Assembly: GCA_021234155.1 (NCBI GenBank)
Contig: JAJEKV010000077.1
Location: forward strand, 1,535,012-1,599,011
Direction of reading: 5' to 3'
DNA length: 64,000 bases
DNA from: Isoetes taiwanensis
Lineage: Eukaryota; Streptophyta; Lycopodiopsida; Isoetales; Isoetaceae
Position 1 is the first letter of the stretch. Each line of letters opens with the position of its first letter. The notes under the pieces were generated by a model. The model had not been told where the DNA came from. It did not search any database and saw only the letters and a program-made list of their open reading frames with translations. A program made the translations under genes and the position numbers. Positions 12,519-24,211 of the stretch are shown here, in pieces.

Positions 12519-15500
12519 GAATACGGAAAGCAGGAAACGGCGAGCGAGCTTGGGTCCGCCCTCTCCCCATGTGGTGCGGTAGAAGTCGGGCGCTTTTTGG
12601 CAAGACATTCATAAATTCACACGTATTGTACAACGGTAAATAAATTCTGATTTTGCCACCGGATTCCTAACCCATCTCCAAAGACAACCCAATTTTCTCA
12701 AATTTTCTGAGAAGGTCTAGCCAAAGGGTTAGCTAAGGTCAAAAGGAATGAGTTTGTGGGATCGCAAGGTTTGGGGTTGACCTTGGCTCACCGGGACGCT
12801 ATTTGGTCTAAGATTGCATTGAGAATATAAGCATCATAACTATTAGAATGAAGATAAATGATTACGTAAAAGCATCATAACTACTAGAATGAAGATAAAT
12901 GATTATGTAAAAGCAAAAGACTAGTGGGGTTGGGGTTAGATTTGGTTGCTTTGTGATGATGGTTGTGTTTCAAGATTAAGGCATATGGATAGAGAGAATG
13001 CCCCCTGTTCAACTGGACCAAGCCCCAAAGCTATTTGACATGGATGGCATAATTAACTTGTAATGAACCTCACTCAAGCAAACTTCCCGGGGAGTTTAGG
13101 GTCCCAGCACAAGGCCAACACCCCCCACTCCATGTCAAGATACCCCAAGGTCCCACCAAATATGACAAGGAGAGGGCTCTCCAAACGCAAAACCCCGTGA
13201 CTTGCCGTATTCTAGAAGGGTTTTTGTTTTGGGGGCCGAAGTTTGGTCTTCGCCACGTAATCTTGGTCCCTTGGGCAACGCCGACGCTCGAGTCCATTGG
13301 GGAAGTCAAATCGCAGCTCCGTGAGGGGAGGTCACCTTCCGCCCCCGCGGCCTTGGGAGAGGAAATTCGGGCAGCCCGAGGGGATTTTAGGTCCGCGGCT
13401 CAAGGCCAACACCCCCACTCCACGCCAAGTCACGGGCAAGGTCCCGCCTCGACCGACAGGAGAGAGGGCCTCCAAAACGTGAAACCCCGCGGGCTGCCGT
13501 GTTCTAGAAGGGTTTGGCGCTTTGGGGGTCGAGACTTGGTCTCAAGGTGCACTGGGACCGGCGAGAAGCCGCAGCCGGTTTGAGAATACCGAGCAAGGGG
13601 AACCGGGACTGAGCGAAGTTTGGGCCTCCCCTCCCTCCGGGATGTGGCAAGGTAGAAGCCTGGGGGCTTTGGAGTGGCAAGACATTCATAAATTCGCAAT
13701 TAATGCATTGTACTAAAATAAATTCTGATTTTTTTGCCACTGATTCCTAACCCATCTCCAAAGACACACAGCCCAATTTTCAAATTTTCGAGAAGGTCTA
13801 GGTCAAAGGGTTAGCTAAGGTCAAAGGAATGGAGTTTGTGGGATCGCTGTACTTGGGGTTGACCTTGGCTCGGCCAAGCTATACTTGGTCTAAGATTGCA
13901 TTGAGAATATAAGCATCATAACTATTAGAATGAAGATAAATGATTACGTAGAAAAGCATCATAACTACTAGAATGAAGATAAATGATTACGTAAAAGCAA
14001 AGACTAGTGCGGTTGGGGGGTTAGATTTGGTTGTTTGTGATGATGGTTGTGTTTCAAGATCAAGGCATATGGATAGAGAGAATGCCCTTTGTTCAACGGA
14101 TCTGCCCCCTAAAAGCTATTTGACATGGATGGCATAATTAACTTGTAATGAACTCAATTCGGGCAAGCTTCCCGGGAGTTTAGGGTCCCAGCTCAAGCGC
14201 CAACACCCCCACTCCATGTCAAGATACGGCAAGGTCCCACCAAATCGACAAGGAGAGGGCCTCCAAACGTGAAACCCCGCGGACTTTGCCGCCGATTCTA
14301 GAAGGGTTTTTGTTTTGGGGGCCGAAGCTTGGTCTTCCGCCACGTAACTTGGTCCCCGTGGGCAACGCCGACGCTCGAAGAGTCCATTGGCGTAGTCAAA
14401 TCGCGATTCCGAGAGGGGAGGTCGCCCGTCCGGCCCCCGTGGCCTTGGGGAGAGGAAATTCGGCAAGCAGCTTCCTGGGATTTTAGGGTCCGTACTCAAG
14501 GCCAACACCCCCACTCCACGCCAAGTCACTCTGCAAGGTCCCGTCCCTACCACCGACAAGGAGAGGGGCCTCCAAAACGAAACCCCGTGGGTTGCCGTGT
14601 TCTAGAAGGGTTTGGCGCTTTGGGGGGCCGAGACTTGGTCTCATTGCACTTGGGACCCCGCCCGAAGCCGCACCGGTGAATACGAGCAAGGGGAACCGGG
14701 ACCGAGCTGAGTTTGGGCCCGTCCTCCTCCCCGATGTGGCAAGTAGAAGCTCGGGCGCGGCGCTGGCAAGACATTCATAAATTCGCAATTAATGCATTGT
14801 ACGAAAATAAATTTGATTTTTGCCAATAGATTCCTAACCCATCTCCAAAGACACAACCCAATTTTCAAATTTTCTGAGAAGGTCTAGGTCAAAGGGTTAG
14901 CTAAGGTCAAAGGAATGGAGTTTGTGATCAATCAGTACTTGGGGTTGACCTTTGCCCGGGACGCTATAATTTGGTCTAAGATTGCATTTGAGAATATAAG
15001 CATCATAACTATTAGAATGAAGATAAATGATTAAAAAAAGCAATCATAACTACTAGAATGAAGATAAAATGATTACGCGTAAGCAAAAAGACTAGTGCTG
15101 AGTTGGGGGTTAGATTTGGTTGTTTTGTGATGATGGTTGTGTTTCAAAGATCAAGGCATATGGATAGAGAGAATGCCCCTTGTTCAACGGACTGCCCCTA
15201 AAGCTATTTGACATGGATGGTATAATTAACTGTAATGAACTGAATTCGGGGCAAATCAACTCCTGGGGAGTTTAGGGTCCCAAACAAGGCCAATAACCAC
15301 CCCCACCCATGTCAAGATACTGCAAGGTCCCACCAAATTGACAGGAGAGGGCTGAAAAACGAAAAACCCGGACTTGCCGATTCTAGAAGGGTTTTTGCTT
15401 TGGGGGCCGAAGGTTTGGTCTTCTCGCCACGTAACTTGGTCCCCGTGGCAACGCCGACGCTCTCGAGTCCATTCTCACAGTAGTCAAATCGCAGTTCCCG

Positions 15501-16750
15501 GAGAGGGAGGTCAGCCCGCCCCTGTGGCCTTGGGAGAGGAAATTCGGCAAGCAGCCTTCCCTGGGATTTTAGGGTCCGCCTCAGCATCAACACCCCCCAC
15601 TCCACGCGTCAAGTCACTACAAGGTCCCCCGACCGACATGGGGGAGAGGGCCTCCAAAACGTGAAACCCCGGGTGCTGCCCTAGAAGGGTTTGGCGCTTT
15701 TGGGGGCCGAAACTTGGTCTGCTGCACTTGGGACCCGGCCGAAGCCGCAGCCGAATACGGGAGCAAGGGGAACTGACGGAGCGGCTTTGGGCCTGTCCTC
15801 CTCCGATGTGGGCAAGTAGAAGTCGGGGCGCTTTTGCGCTGGCAAGACATTCATAAATTCGCAATTAATGCATTGTACCTAAAATAAATTTTTTTTTACC
15901 GATTCCTAATCCATCTCCATCACACAGCCCAATTTTCGAAATTTTCTGAGAAGGTCTAGGTCAAAGGGTTAGCTAAGGTCAAAGGAATGGAGTTTGTGGG
16001 ATCGCTTGTACTTGGGGTTGACCTTGGTCACCGGACGCTATACTTGGTCTAAGATTGTATCGACGCAAAACCCCGTGGACTTGCCGCCGATTCTAGAAGG
16101 GCTTTTTGTTTTGGTTTTTCTCGCTCCCCTAAAGCTATTTGACATGGATGGCATAACTAACTTGTAATGAACTCCGTTTTGTTTCGTAAACAATTGTACC
16201 TTGATGAAAGATTGCTTCATAGTTTCCAAGTGAAAATTTTTTAATGTGTCCGACCGCCTTTGTTGCCCCCCCGTCAAAGACTTCGCCTTTTTTTCGATGC
16301 ACACTTTTAGTTATGCATTTTATTGCATTTATGGTTTATAAATTCATAGTTAATGCATGGCATGGAATTAAATTATGGTTTTTGGTCAGCTGGCTTCCAT
16401 GGTCATCACCAAAGATCTGTGAAAAATTTCCAAAATTTTCTGATAAGGTCCGCACCCCAAGCTGTTGGGGTTAGAACGGTCCGGCAGCCCTTGTTGGGCA
16501 AGCATGACTGCACCCTTCCCCAAGTCAAACAAGGCGACTTTGAATGGCCACCTCAGAGGGGAGAGTCCTGCCCCGTGGAGACGGACCCCAAAAATGTTCT
16601 CGAGGCAAAATGCACCCGCACCGCTCGGGGACAGATGTAATGAACACCCTCCCCTCGGGCTTCCCCTATATCCAAGTAGTTGAATCCTCCGCTCAAGGAT
16701 CCAAAATCGTGGATCGCTCAAATAAGCCTAGGGACAAACTTTAATGAGCT
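12519..16750. repeat. Tandem higher-order repeat array, block 2
   Basis: The same monomers as block 1 occur here in a more regular form. The GCCAACACCCC core appears in pairs at 13113/13405, 14199/14500 and about 15291/15588, each pair about 295 bp apart and successive pairs about 1,090 bp apart. The GCAATTAATGCATTGTA landmark falls near 12600, 13676, 14766 and 15840. Each unit also carries an internal 46-bp duplication (AAGCATCATAACTA followed by GAATGAAGATAAATGATTA, at about 12826-12913, 13910-13998 and 14996-15080). Beyond about 16130 the pattern decays, and a copy of the block-1 spacer type appears at 16490-16640. No gene is supported. Confidence 0.85.
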
Positions 16751-17040
16751 TCACATTAAAAGATGCAAAACAATAACGCCGCTATAACAAAATATCGCCA
16801 TGGATCGCCGCGTATGACGCAGAGATGAAATAACGTCGATGTCTGTTGACGCCACATCTGACGCTCTGTAATATTTTGAAACCTTGGTGACGGCACTAGG
16901 AACTTCTTTTTGCCCTACTTCTTCGAGGTTCTTAGGCGATCCACATGGCTTAGTACCCTCGGATCTACAATTGCAAGCAACTATTCTAAGGTTAGTATAT
17001 CATGTTTTTAGATTGAATAGGTTTTGATTGAATGGTGCAT

Positions 17041-17806
17041 GCCCTTAACCTTCCTCTTTTTTTTTGGTTTCCTTTTTCCTTCCTCTTCTTCTTTGTTCTT
17101 GATTTTTTTCTTCCCATTCTTCCATATTCGTTCATTTTCTTCCTCCTTCTTTCTTTCTCATGCTTCATTTCTTCCCTATTCTTCCTCATGCTTCATTTCT
17201 TCCTCCTTCTTCCATGCTTCATTCTTTCCTCATTCTTTCTTCCCATATTTCTTCTTTCCTCGCATTTCTTTCTCATTCTTTTTCTTCCTCATTCTTTCTC
17301 ATTTCTTTCTTCCTCATGCTTTCATTCTTTATTCCCTCCTCTTTCATTCTTCCTCATTCTTTCTCATTTCTTGCTTTCTCATTTCTTTCTCATGCTTTCT
17401 CATTTCTTTCTCATTTCTTTCTCATGCTTTTTCATTTGTTTCTCATTTCCATTCTTTCCATGCTTTCTCATTCCTCATTCTTTCCCTCCCTTCCCTCATT
17501 TCTTTCTTCTCTTTCCCTTCTTATTCTTCATTTTTTTCATTTCTTATTCTTCATTCTTTTTAATTTCATTTCTTCATTCTTCATTTGTTTCTTATTCTTC
17601 TTACATTTCTTCCTCATTCTTTCCATTCGATCCTTTTCTTTCCCTTCCCTTATTTCTTCCTTCCCATCTCTATTCCCTTCCCTTCTCTTATTTCCTCTTA
17701 TTTTCTTCATTTCTTTCTTGTTTCTTCTACTTATTTCTTCTCTATTCTATCCTTATTTCTTCTTCGATGTTTTTCTTCTTTTGTTCTTATTCTTCTAATG
17801 CTTTGT
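17041..17806 (+). repeat. Long polypyrimidine tract (TTC/CTTT/CATTCTTTCT)
   Basis: About 770 bases consist almost entirely of T and C with scattered A, built from irregular TTTCTTCCTCATTC and TTTCTCATTTC words. The long Phe/Ser/Leu-rich open frames on the plus strand are artefacts of this composition. Homopurine-homopyrimidine tracts of this length can form triplex DNA and are prone to replication slippage. Confidence 0.85.
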
Positions 17807-17934
17807 TACCCCGCTAAGGTGATTTCTATTCTGATTTGGACCCGAAGGGATCTTGTACACGCCGCCTTATTTTGGTAAGTAGTTGATGACTTGCATTTTA
17901 TTTTTATAGTTTTAAGTAGGTTAAAAAATTGATG

Positions 17935-18315
17935 GAGTGGCTTGTTCAAGGGCAGTGCGGCTCCACCTAGAGTGGGGAGGACCATGTACCCGGTTCAAGT
18001 CCACTTTCACTACAATCATAAATGTTTCCTAGGTTAATGAGTGGCTTGTTCAAAGGGCACGGTCGGCTCCACCCTAGAGTGGGGAGAGGACCACGTACCG
18101 GGTTCAAGTCCACTTCCAGCCTAACTTGTTATTTTTAGGTTTAAAATAAAATTGTAGTGGCTTGTTCAAGGTCACTACCTCCACCTTTATGCGGAGAGGA
18201 CTAGGTGTCCCAGTCCAAGTCCACTTTTCTTCTCATTCTTAGGTAGATGTGGCTACAAGAAGGACATGGTCGGCTCCACCACAGTGGGGAGGACCGTGTT
18301 CTGCCTTAGTTCCAC
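17935..18315 (+). repeat. Four tandem tRNA-like modules
   Basis: Four units start near 17936, 18040, 18156 and 18246. Each begins with AGTGGCTTGTTCAAGG or a variant and continues with GGTCGGCTCCACC and GTGGGGAGGACC. The first two end with GGTTCAAGTCC, a near-perfect RNA polymerase III B box (T-loop), and the third with a weaker AGTCCAAGTCC. The opening TGGCTTGTTCAAGG could serve as a degenerate A box. Each module is about 75 bp, tRNA length, separated by AT-rich spacers of 25-45 bp. I could not fold a standard cloverleaf, so these are tRNA-derived or SINE-head modules, not functional tRNA genes. The fourth lacks a good B box. Confidence 0.5.
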
Positions 18316-18319
18316 GCTA

Positions 18320-18760
18320 TTGTCGATTTAGCTAGAGGTAGCTAGGGCTAGGTTAAGTTAACAGTAACTGGATGATTCCCTTCACACCCGTGCTAGTTAA
18401 AAAAAAATAGGTTAGGCTAACTTAATGTAGTACTAATTCACACTAAAAGCGTTGGTAAAAAAATAACTTAACTAATTAACTAAATTATTTCGAACATGTC
18501 TAGTTAAGTTAGTCAAAGGCATAAAAAATTATATGTACAATTAACTAAACTTAAAGTGACCTCTATAGTGCTAATTTCTAATTTAGTTAATTTTTAGTTA
18601 ATTTTGCTAACTAATCCAACAAGGTGCTTAAGATAAGTTTAGGTAGTGTTTTTGGTTAAAAAGTTAACTAAATTTTGGGACTATCCGCTAACTAATTAAC
18701 TAGTAATGAATGTAAATTGACCGTGGTCCAAAATACCCTAATCTAACCTATTTAGTTCTT
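18320..18760. other. AT-rich stretch with TTAACTAA words, no gene
   Basis: TTAACTAA, GTTAGGCTAAC and AATTAACTAA recur at least ten times and are partly palindromic. Nothing coding is seen. A short GGGGCGGGGGGG run follows at about 18792. Confidence 0.5.
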
Positions 18761-18948
18761 CTTGTTTCTTCTTCTTTTTTTTTGCTTTTTGGGGCGGGGG
18801 GGTGATAAGGTATTAGTCGCCATAGGGCTGTTATAAGTAATGATTATATGGTCCGCATACATGTTTGATATTGTCGTTATTATGTTGCATTTACTTTGTG
18901 CATGCTTGGCTTTTGTATTCATTATTTTGTTTTGTTTGTAGGCATAAA

Positions 18949-20455
18949 AATGGCCTCGATAGGACAGAGATGCTTAGTGAAATTAGGCGATCCTCATCAA
19001 TCACATATGCGCCTTGCATCACTCCAGAACGACATATGCAAACCGATGATCAATTAACCGTTTTGTAGCATCACTTGAGAAAGAAATGTCTCACGAATTA
19101 TGTGGGAGGTGGCCCGAGCATGAGTCCGAGTTGGAAGATATGATGAGAAAGAACTTAAAGTCTTGGGTTTGCAATCTGAGCGAGTTGAGGATGCTACTTA
19201 AGTATAAAGTGCCACTTATGAGCCCCTATGCTGAGGCATAACGGGGGACGATGGGCTAATTCGTGGGCGAAGCGCAAAGGTCCGACGAAAAGATCACAAG
19301 ATGGCCGAGTGCCCCCAATGATGAACATGTGAAGGAGTTAGATAGTCTTATCCATGGTGGGAGCTCTATTGGTGGGCTAGATTATCATTACATGCTCATG
19401 ATAAATGTGTTTGCATTTGACAAAGATTTCCCGTGGATGCCGTTGGAGTTGTAAAGTGCATTGGTAGTAAACAAGATCGCCGATATACCAAATCCGTATC
19501 TTGGGAACCCCGTGACTTTAATCAAGATGATTATTATAATCGCATTATGTGGAGAGGCCAAGATAGAGCTGCATCATGGTTGTTGGTACAAGTATATCCG
19601 CTTTCAAGAGCCCAAGTCCAGCATTGGCCACACCCCTTGGACTTGCCCCCGAGGTCTTTTGTGGAGATGAGCCACGGGGACCAATGGTAGTCCCGCCATT
19701 CATGAATGGAGGAACCTTTGCAATTACTTGACCATCTTAGAGCCAATTCTCTTCTTATAGGAGATGGTCAAATGCAATGCATAGTGCTCCAAGAAGGGCT
19801 GATATGAAGATAAGTCGCGAGTGGAAAGCCAAAATGAGACTTCGTATATAGCATCGTCCCGGAAATAGCTCTCGCCTTGCGTATGAGTCTATGCCATCCA
19901 CGCTCCAGTTGGACACACACAAAGCTCAATTGCAAAAGGGTCAAACTCCATTTTGATGACTAAACCCTTACAAATGTGTGGGTGGCTATTGGTGATTGGG
20001 ACCCGCGGCCCTTTTGCTTTTTTGCAAGGAGCTTAATGCCCAAATTGAAGAGCCGTTATACACTACAAGATGGAACGGTGCGATATCCTTGGTGGGAGAA
20101 GAGAGTTTTTACATCATCATCAGATGACCAAGCATCATGGGGCATGAGATATCGACATATATTCCCCTGGGCTACATTTACGAGATGCTCCCTTGATTTT
20201 GTCCAGGCAATGCGCTTATGGGGTTGTGTGTTGAGATAAACCCAACCTAATCGATACTCTAGCACATTGGACATCATCCAACATATGAAGGTCCAAATGA
20301 TGATGGATAGAGAGTTGGTGCACATGGATCGCCCATCTATTGCTTTCGCGTCGTCGATGTGTTCAAAAAATGTTATATTTCTTGATATAGTTGTGAGAGA
20401 GAGACGACATATGAAGTGTGGTGATCCACTTGAGATGGCTAAGCTAACATGTTAA
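18949..20455 (+). pseudogene. Unrecognised plus-strand coding-like region
   Basis: Plus-strand frames with plant-like codon use follow one another but are broken by stops: 18949-19068, 19263-19454 (with LDYHYMLMINVFAFDKDF), 19461-19670 (with NPYLGNPVTLIKMIII) and 20060-20440. Their order suggests one decayed gene inside the second CACTA-like unit, where a transposase would be expected. I could not match the Tnp2 motifs seen in element 1, so no function is assigned. The MULE transposase signature and the Tnp2 cysteine motif are both absent. Confidence 0.3.
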
Positions 20456-20589
20456 ATGCTTGCAAGAAGTGATTAATATAATTTTGTCTTCCTATTTGAG
20501 GCTTGTTGCAACCAATAAATGTTTTTAGTCAAAATTACTAATGAAAAAGTAATTTATTAATCAAAAAATTATTATTAATGGTAAATAAA

Positions 20590-20905
20590 TTATTAATCAT
20601 AACTTGTAGATAAAGTGTCGCTATAGACGTCAAACCCTAGGTTTTGTGTTATTACATCATCAAACCCTAGATTGTAAATGCCATGTGGCACAATCTAGGG
20701 TTTGATGATGTGGCACACGCAAAGCTGGAGTTTGATGACATGGCACTTTACTATGATGTGGCAATAGGAAGTCGACGACGACACAACCTAGGGTTTGATG
20801 ATGTGCCACATAGCGTAGGGTTTCATGATGTGGCACTAAAAATGCCACGATGGGATAATTTAGGGTTCGGTGTATGACATGATACATGGCCCCGATAATA
20901 TGGCA
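20590..20905. repeat. TAGGGTTTGATGATGTGGCA repeat cluster with hairpin
   Basis: The word CTAGGGTTTGATGATGTG or close variants occur five or six times, in both orientations. The first inverted pair forms a perfect 22-bp stem (20654-20675 with 20690-20711) around a 14-base loop. The ATGTGGCA element recurs after most copies. The cluster lies in a gene-free part of the CACTA-like unit. Confidence 0.75.
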
Positions 20906-21339
20906 ACCTAGAGTTCGATATGCACCCCATACCTATATACTGAGATACTTTTCTAATATAAATAAGAAGATAAGAATATAAATTTAGGTATTTATTCAAA
21001 GACACTTGTTCAAAGCTTTTCTCTCGCTAATTCTCGTTATGTTCAAATTAATATATATAGTCATGGCGGAGGCTCAATTCTTAGCGGTTTTCCTCATTGT
21101 GGCCCTCTTTACGATGCAATATTCATGGCATTAAAGTCTCCCCCTCCTCCCCGGTCAAGGCGGTCCAAGACTACTTGATAAGTCCGGGGGCTCATTAGTG
21201 GCACATTTCAACCATAAAAATACTATTTTTCATCTCTATGGTTTGTAAGTATCATTCTATTATTGCAACCAATATCATTCATGGTTATCAAATGTTTCTC
21301 TCACAATTTCTTTTGATCTAGGTGTGCTCTTTTTTTCTC

Positions 21340-23030
21340 GCATGAATAGAGGTAATCGCAATCGCACGGAGAATGAGCAAGACGAAGAATAAGTATTTTA
21401 TATAGTTTTTATTATACGCTTTACCCTCTAATTAGGTATGTGAGTTTATGCATGGAGTTTTAATTTGTTGTGTAGAGGAAAGGGACGAGTTTAGAGAAAA
21501 ATAGGAGGAGGACTCCACGAGGTAGGGGCAATCGTCTTTGATGTTCCTCCAAGGCGTAACCTCCACCTATCACTACACCGGCGGGTTTGGGTATTAAGAT
21601 AGTTTTTATAAAAAATAATAAATAAATGAATTGTTTTGCATGATATTTAGGCTTCGGCTCCTCCTCCGCCCTCCCTTCCTCGCAAACATGTCTCCCGCCG
21701 AGAGAGACCAAATTGCGATATTTTTGCCTCTTTGACACCAACGCCAGGCAAGCAGCCTCCGCTCCTATTCCCCAACGACATAGTGTTGATTATCGGCCTC
21801 CGCGTTCTCATGAGAATATTGAGAATGCTAGGCGTAAAGTATGGACTCCCCGTTCTAGGCAAGAGACTGCATGAGATTTTTCTAATGCAAGGAACTTGGA
21901 GGAAGATTTCAACGTAAATATATATCCACTACGCACCAAACATTTCTTTGGTTGCGGCATGTTAAAGATGCTCATTCTCTCATACTTCCCGAGTGTCAAG
22001 AAGTAGTGGAGCAAATGCTCTAGCGTTCAAGATCGCGGCGATCATCCGCGAGGGTTCGATCCAAGAACATGGTCGCTTCGCTGACTTGGAGAGGGAAGGA
22101 TCCCGACGGCGATCCACGTGTCAGCAAGAAGAAGCGTCCATTTTGGCTTTGTTTTAGACCGCGTAAGTCCGCGGGTGAATTGGCCCCTAATATACCCGAC
22201 TATCATATTAATAATAATTTTTGATGTAAGTTATGTGAACATATTATTTAAGATATCAACCTTAAATATTAGTACTTTGTCATCTAAATTTGTTGTTTTG
22301 TTCATTCTCTTCACTTAGAATACATTGTAAAGTGCTCAAAAGGTTCTTAATCGGGGCCGGGATATGTATATTGACGGTAGACATAAACACGCTTTTATAT
22401 ACCCACCATTTATGCTTCAGGGGACGCTCTTCCTAAGAAGGATGATGAGGGAAGTGTCTTTATACTACACTCAGGGCCGCGTCACAAATAATATCTCGTT
22501 TATGGCCTCCCCGCTGCGGTATAGGGAGTGGCACGGTGCTTATGACCAACGCGAAATAGAGGCGTCAAAAATAAAATGAAAGCGAGTTTCCGGAGATAGA
22601 AAAAGCAAAGGCGTTTAACTAGAAGAAGCTCCGCCGATGATGGGCAGACTTATCACGAAAAAGGAGGTACATGACCTAGTCATAGTCTTGTTTTATTATT
22701 TTGATATTGCGTTGATCTATCGATGTATGTCAAAAGGCACAATGTGGTCAAAGAACCCAAGCGGACTTGGCGAAAAAGAAGGAGGCGATTGGTCAAAAGT
22801 CCCTAAACCACTTAATCTCCACAAGGAAGATATCAAGGTATTTCTTATTTTTTGTCATTCGTTCACTTTAACTTGTGATAATGTTGTGTGCCTTGCAATC
22901 GACAGCATTCAAGCGATGCAAAGGATCGAAAAAAAAAACATAGAGCTTCGGACCGACAAAGCAACTAAAACACGCTTGGCCGATCTCATTTGGAGCTCGG
23001 CCGGGTCGGAAAGGGTTTCATTATAGATTA
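21340..23030 (+). pseudogene. Unrecognised plus-strand coding-like region 2
   Basis: Several plus-strand frames (22364-22579, 22637-23026) are interrupted by AT-rich stretches that could be introns. For example, CTCTCTTCAC-type tracts precede AG at about 22316, and AAGGTA-type donors occur near 22664 and 22836. The frame at 22637-23026 ends in a Lys/Glu-rich helix (AMQRIEKKNIELRTDKATK). The layout of charged stretches resembles the second protein of CACTA elements, but no diagnostic motif was identified. Confidence 0.3.
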
Positions 23031-23505
23031 AGAAGAGCTATATTAGTTCACATTAATTTTAATAAGAACTTTAAATGTCACTAGCTAATACTCGTTATAT
23101 TGTCATAGGAATATCTATCTGGGTTTGCCTAACAGCCGGTAGTACAAGTAGCCCGGGGCATTAACGGGAGTTTTATCTGTATGAACAGATTATCTGACGA
23201 GGAACTCTCCCAATTACGGGAATGCTTGGGGTGCGTTGTAGAAAATTATTATAATTCTATGAACTACATTAACGCCATATTCTTTTGGTTTTATAGGAAG
23301 CGAAGTATGGATATGAATGAAGGTCTAGAGCATGACATGGGGCCTTCCTGGCCAGGATGATCCGCAAACGTCATTTGGAGAGCCATCAATCATAACCGCG
23401 ATACCGGGCGGTTCGGCGTTCTCTAACTAATACTTTCGGATGACTACTCCACGAATCGAGAGAGTAGCTCTAGGCTAAAAGGGTGGATACTCCTCTTAAC
23501 GAAGT

Positions 23506-23640
23506 CTTTTGTGATTATTTAAAAATATAAATACAATTCACTTTTGTGATTATTTAAAAATATAAATATAAAAATAATTTTGTGACTATTTAAAAATATG
23601 AATATAAAAACACTTTTGTGATTATTTAAAAATATTTTAT
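23506..23640 (+). repeat. Four tandem copies of a 35-36 bp AT-rich unit
   Basis: CTTTTGTGATTATTTAAAAA or a near variant starts at 23506, 23541, 23577 and 23613. The third copy reads ATTTTGTGAC. Confidence 0.9.
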
Positions 23641-23689
23641 ATTTATATTTTATATAAATATTTTTTATTTTTTTTTATTTTTTTCCTAC

Positions 23690-24191
23690 ACGTCGCGTCG
23701 CGACGTATCCATGGCTTTTTTTTTTTGCCACGCATTTATACGGGATTTTGAATTTTCCACGTGTATATTCCGACGGTCACGTCAAGATCGGCGGTCACGG
23801 GGTTTTACGATCGTGTATATTGCATCAAAACGCATATTCCACGGTATATGCCACGCGGTATATACCACGTGTCGCTCCATGTCACGTCGCGATGCTTAAT
23901 ATACATCGGCTTTTTACGCGACGTGGATTTTGGTGATGTTCCACGGTATATTCCACGTGTATATTCCACGGTATATTTCACGGTCACGCGCTGCTTCATG
24001 CCTCGTCGCTGACGCCGTCGTGTCACGCCTCTATGACGCCCGTAGCGGCTGACGCTTGTCGCTAACGTCGAAGCGTCGCATCGGCGCGACGCCGCGCGAC
24101 GTTCTGCGAACGACGCCCGCTGACGGCATGGCGTCGCCGACGTCAGCGTGATCACCGCTGTATCGCCGCTTATCAAGGCCGCTTAAATGCC
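23690..24191. repeat. Subterminal repeats of the second CACTA-like unit
   Basis: The outer half (24000-24190) is a GC-rich array of TGACGC/GACGCCG words. The inner half (23750-23990) repeats CCACGGTATATTCCACGTG and similar palindromic words at least six times. Together they make a dense potential protein-binding array next to the right terminus. Confidence 0.65.
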
Positions 24192-24211
24192 CTTTTCTTG
24201 TTGTGTTGGCG

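Larger units (their letters stand above)
16752..24205 (+). mobile_element. Second CACTA-like unit, boundaries partly inferred
   Basis: The right end, CTTTTCTTGTTGTG at 24192-24205, is the reverse complement of CACAACAAGAAAAG, close to the plant CACTA terminus CACTACAAGAAAA. Just inside it come GCGGC/GACGCC subterminal repeats (24000-24190). The left side has similar words (ACGCCGC, TGACGC) from about 16785, after CACATTAAAAG at 16752. The two ends share only the first four bases (CACA) clearly, and no 3-bp target duplication is visible (CTT against TTG), so the left end is uncertain. The interior contains coding-like plus-strand sequence but no motif I can assign to a transposase. It separates the tandem array from a gypsy element that stops exactly at the right end. 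Confidence 0.45.

Noticed and set aside
12088-12633. Arginine-rich frames on both strands
   Set aside because: They are artefacts of GC-rich CACTA subterminal repeats with few stop codons.
16740-16760. Target duplication for the second CACTA-like unit
   Set aside because: CTT on the left and TTG on the right do not match, and the left terminus shares only CACA with the right one.
17024-17878. Long plus-strand open frames (up to 261 codons) rich in Phe, Ser and Leu
   Set aside because: They are produced by the stop-poor polypyrimidine tract and all three frames look alike.
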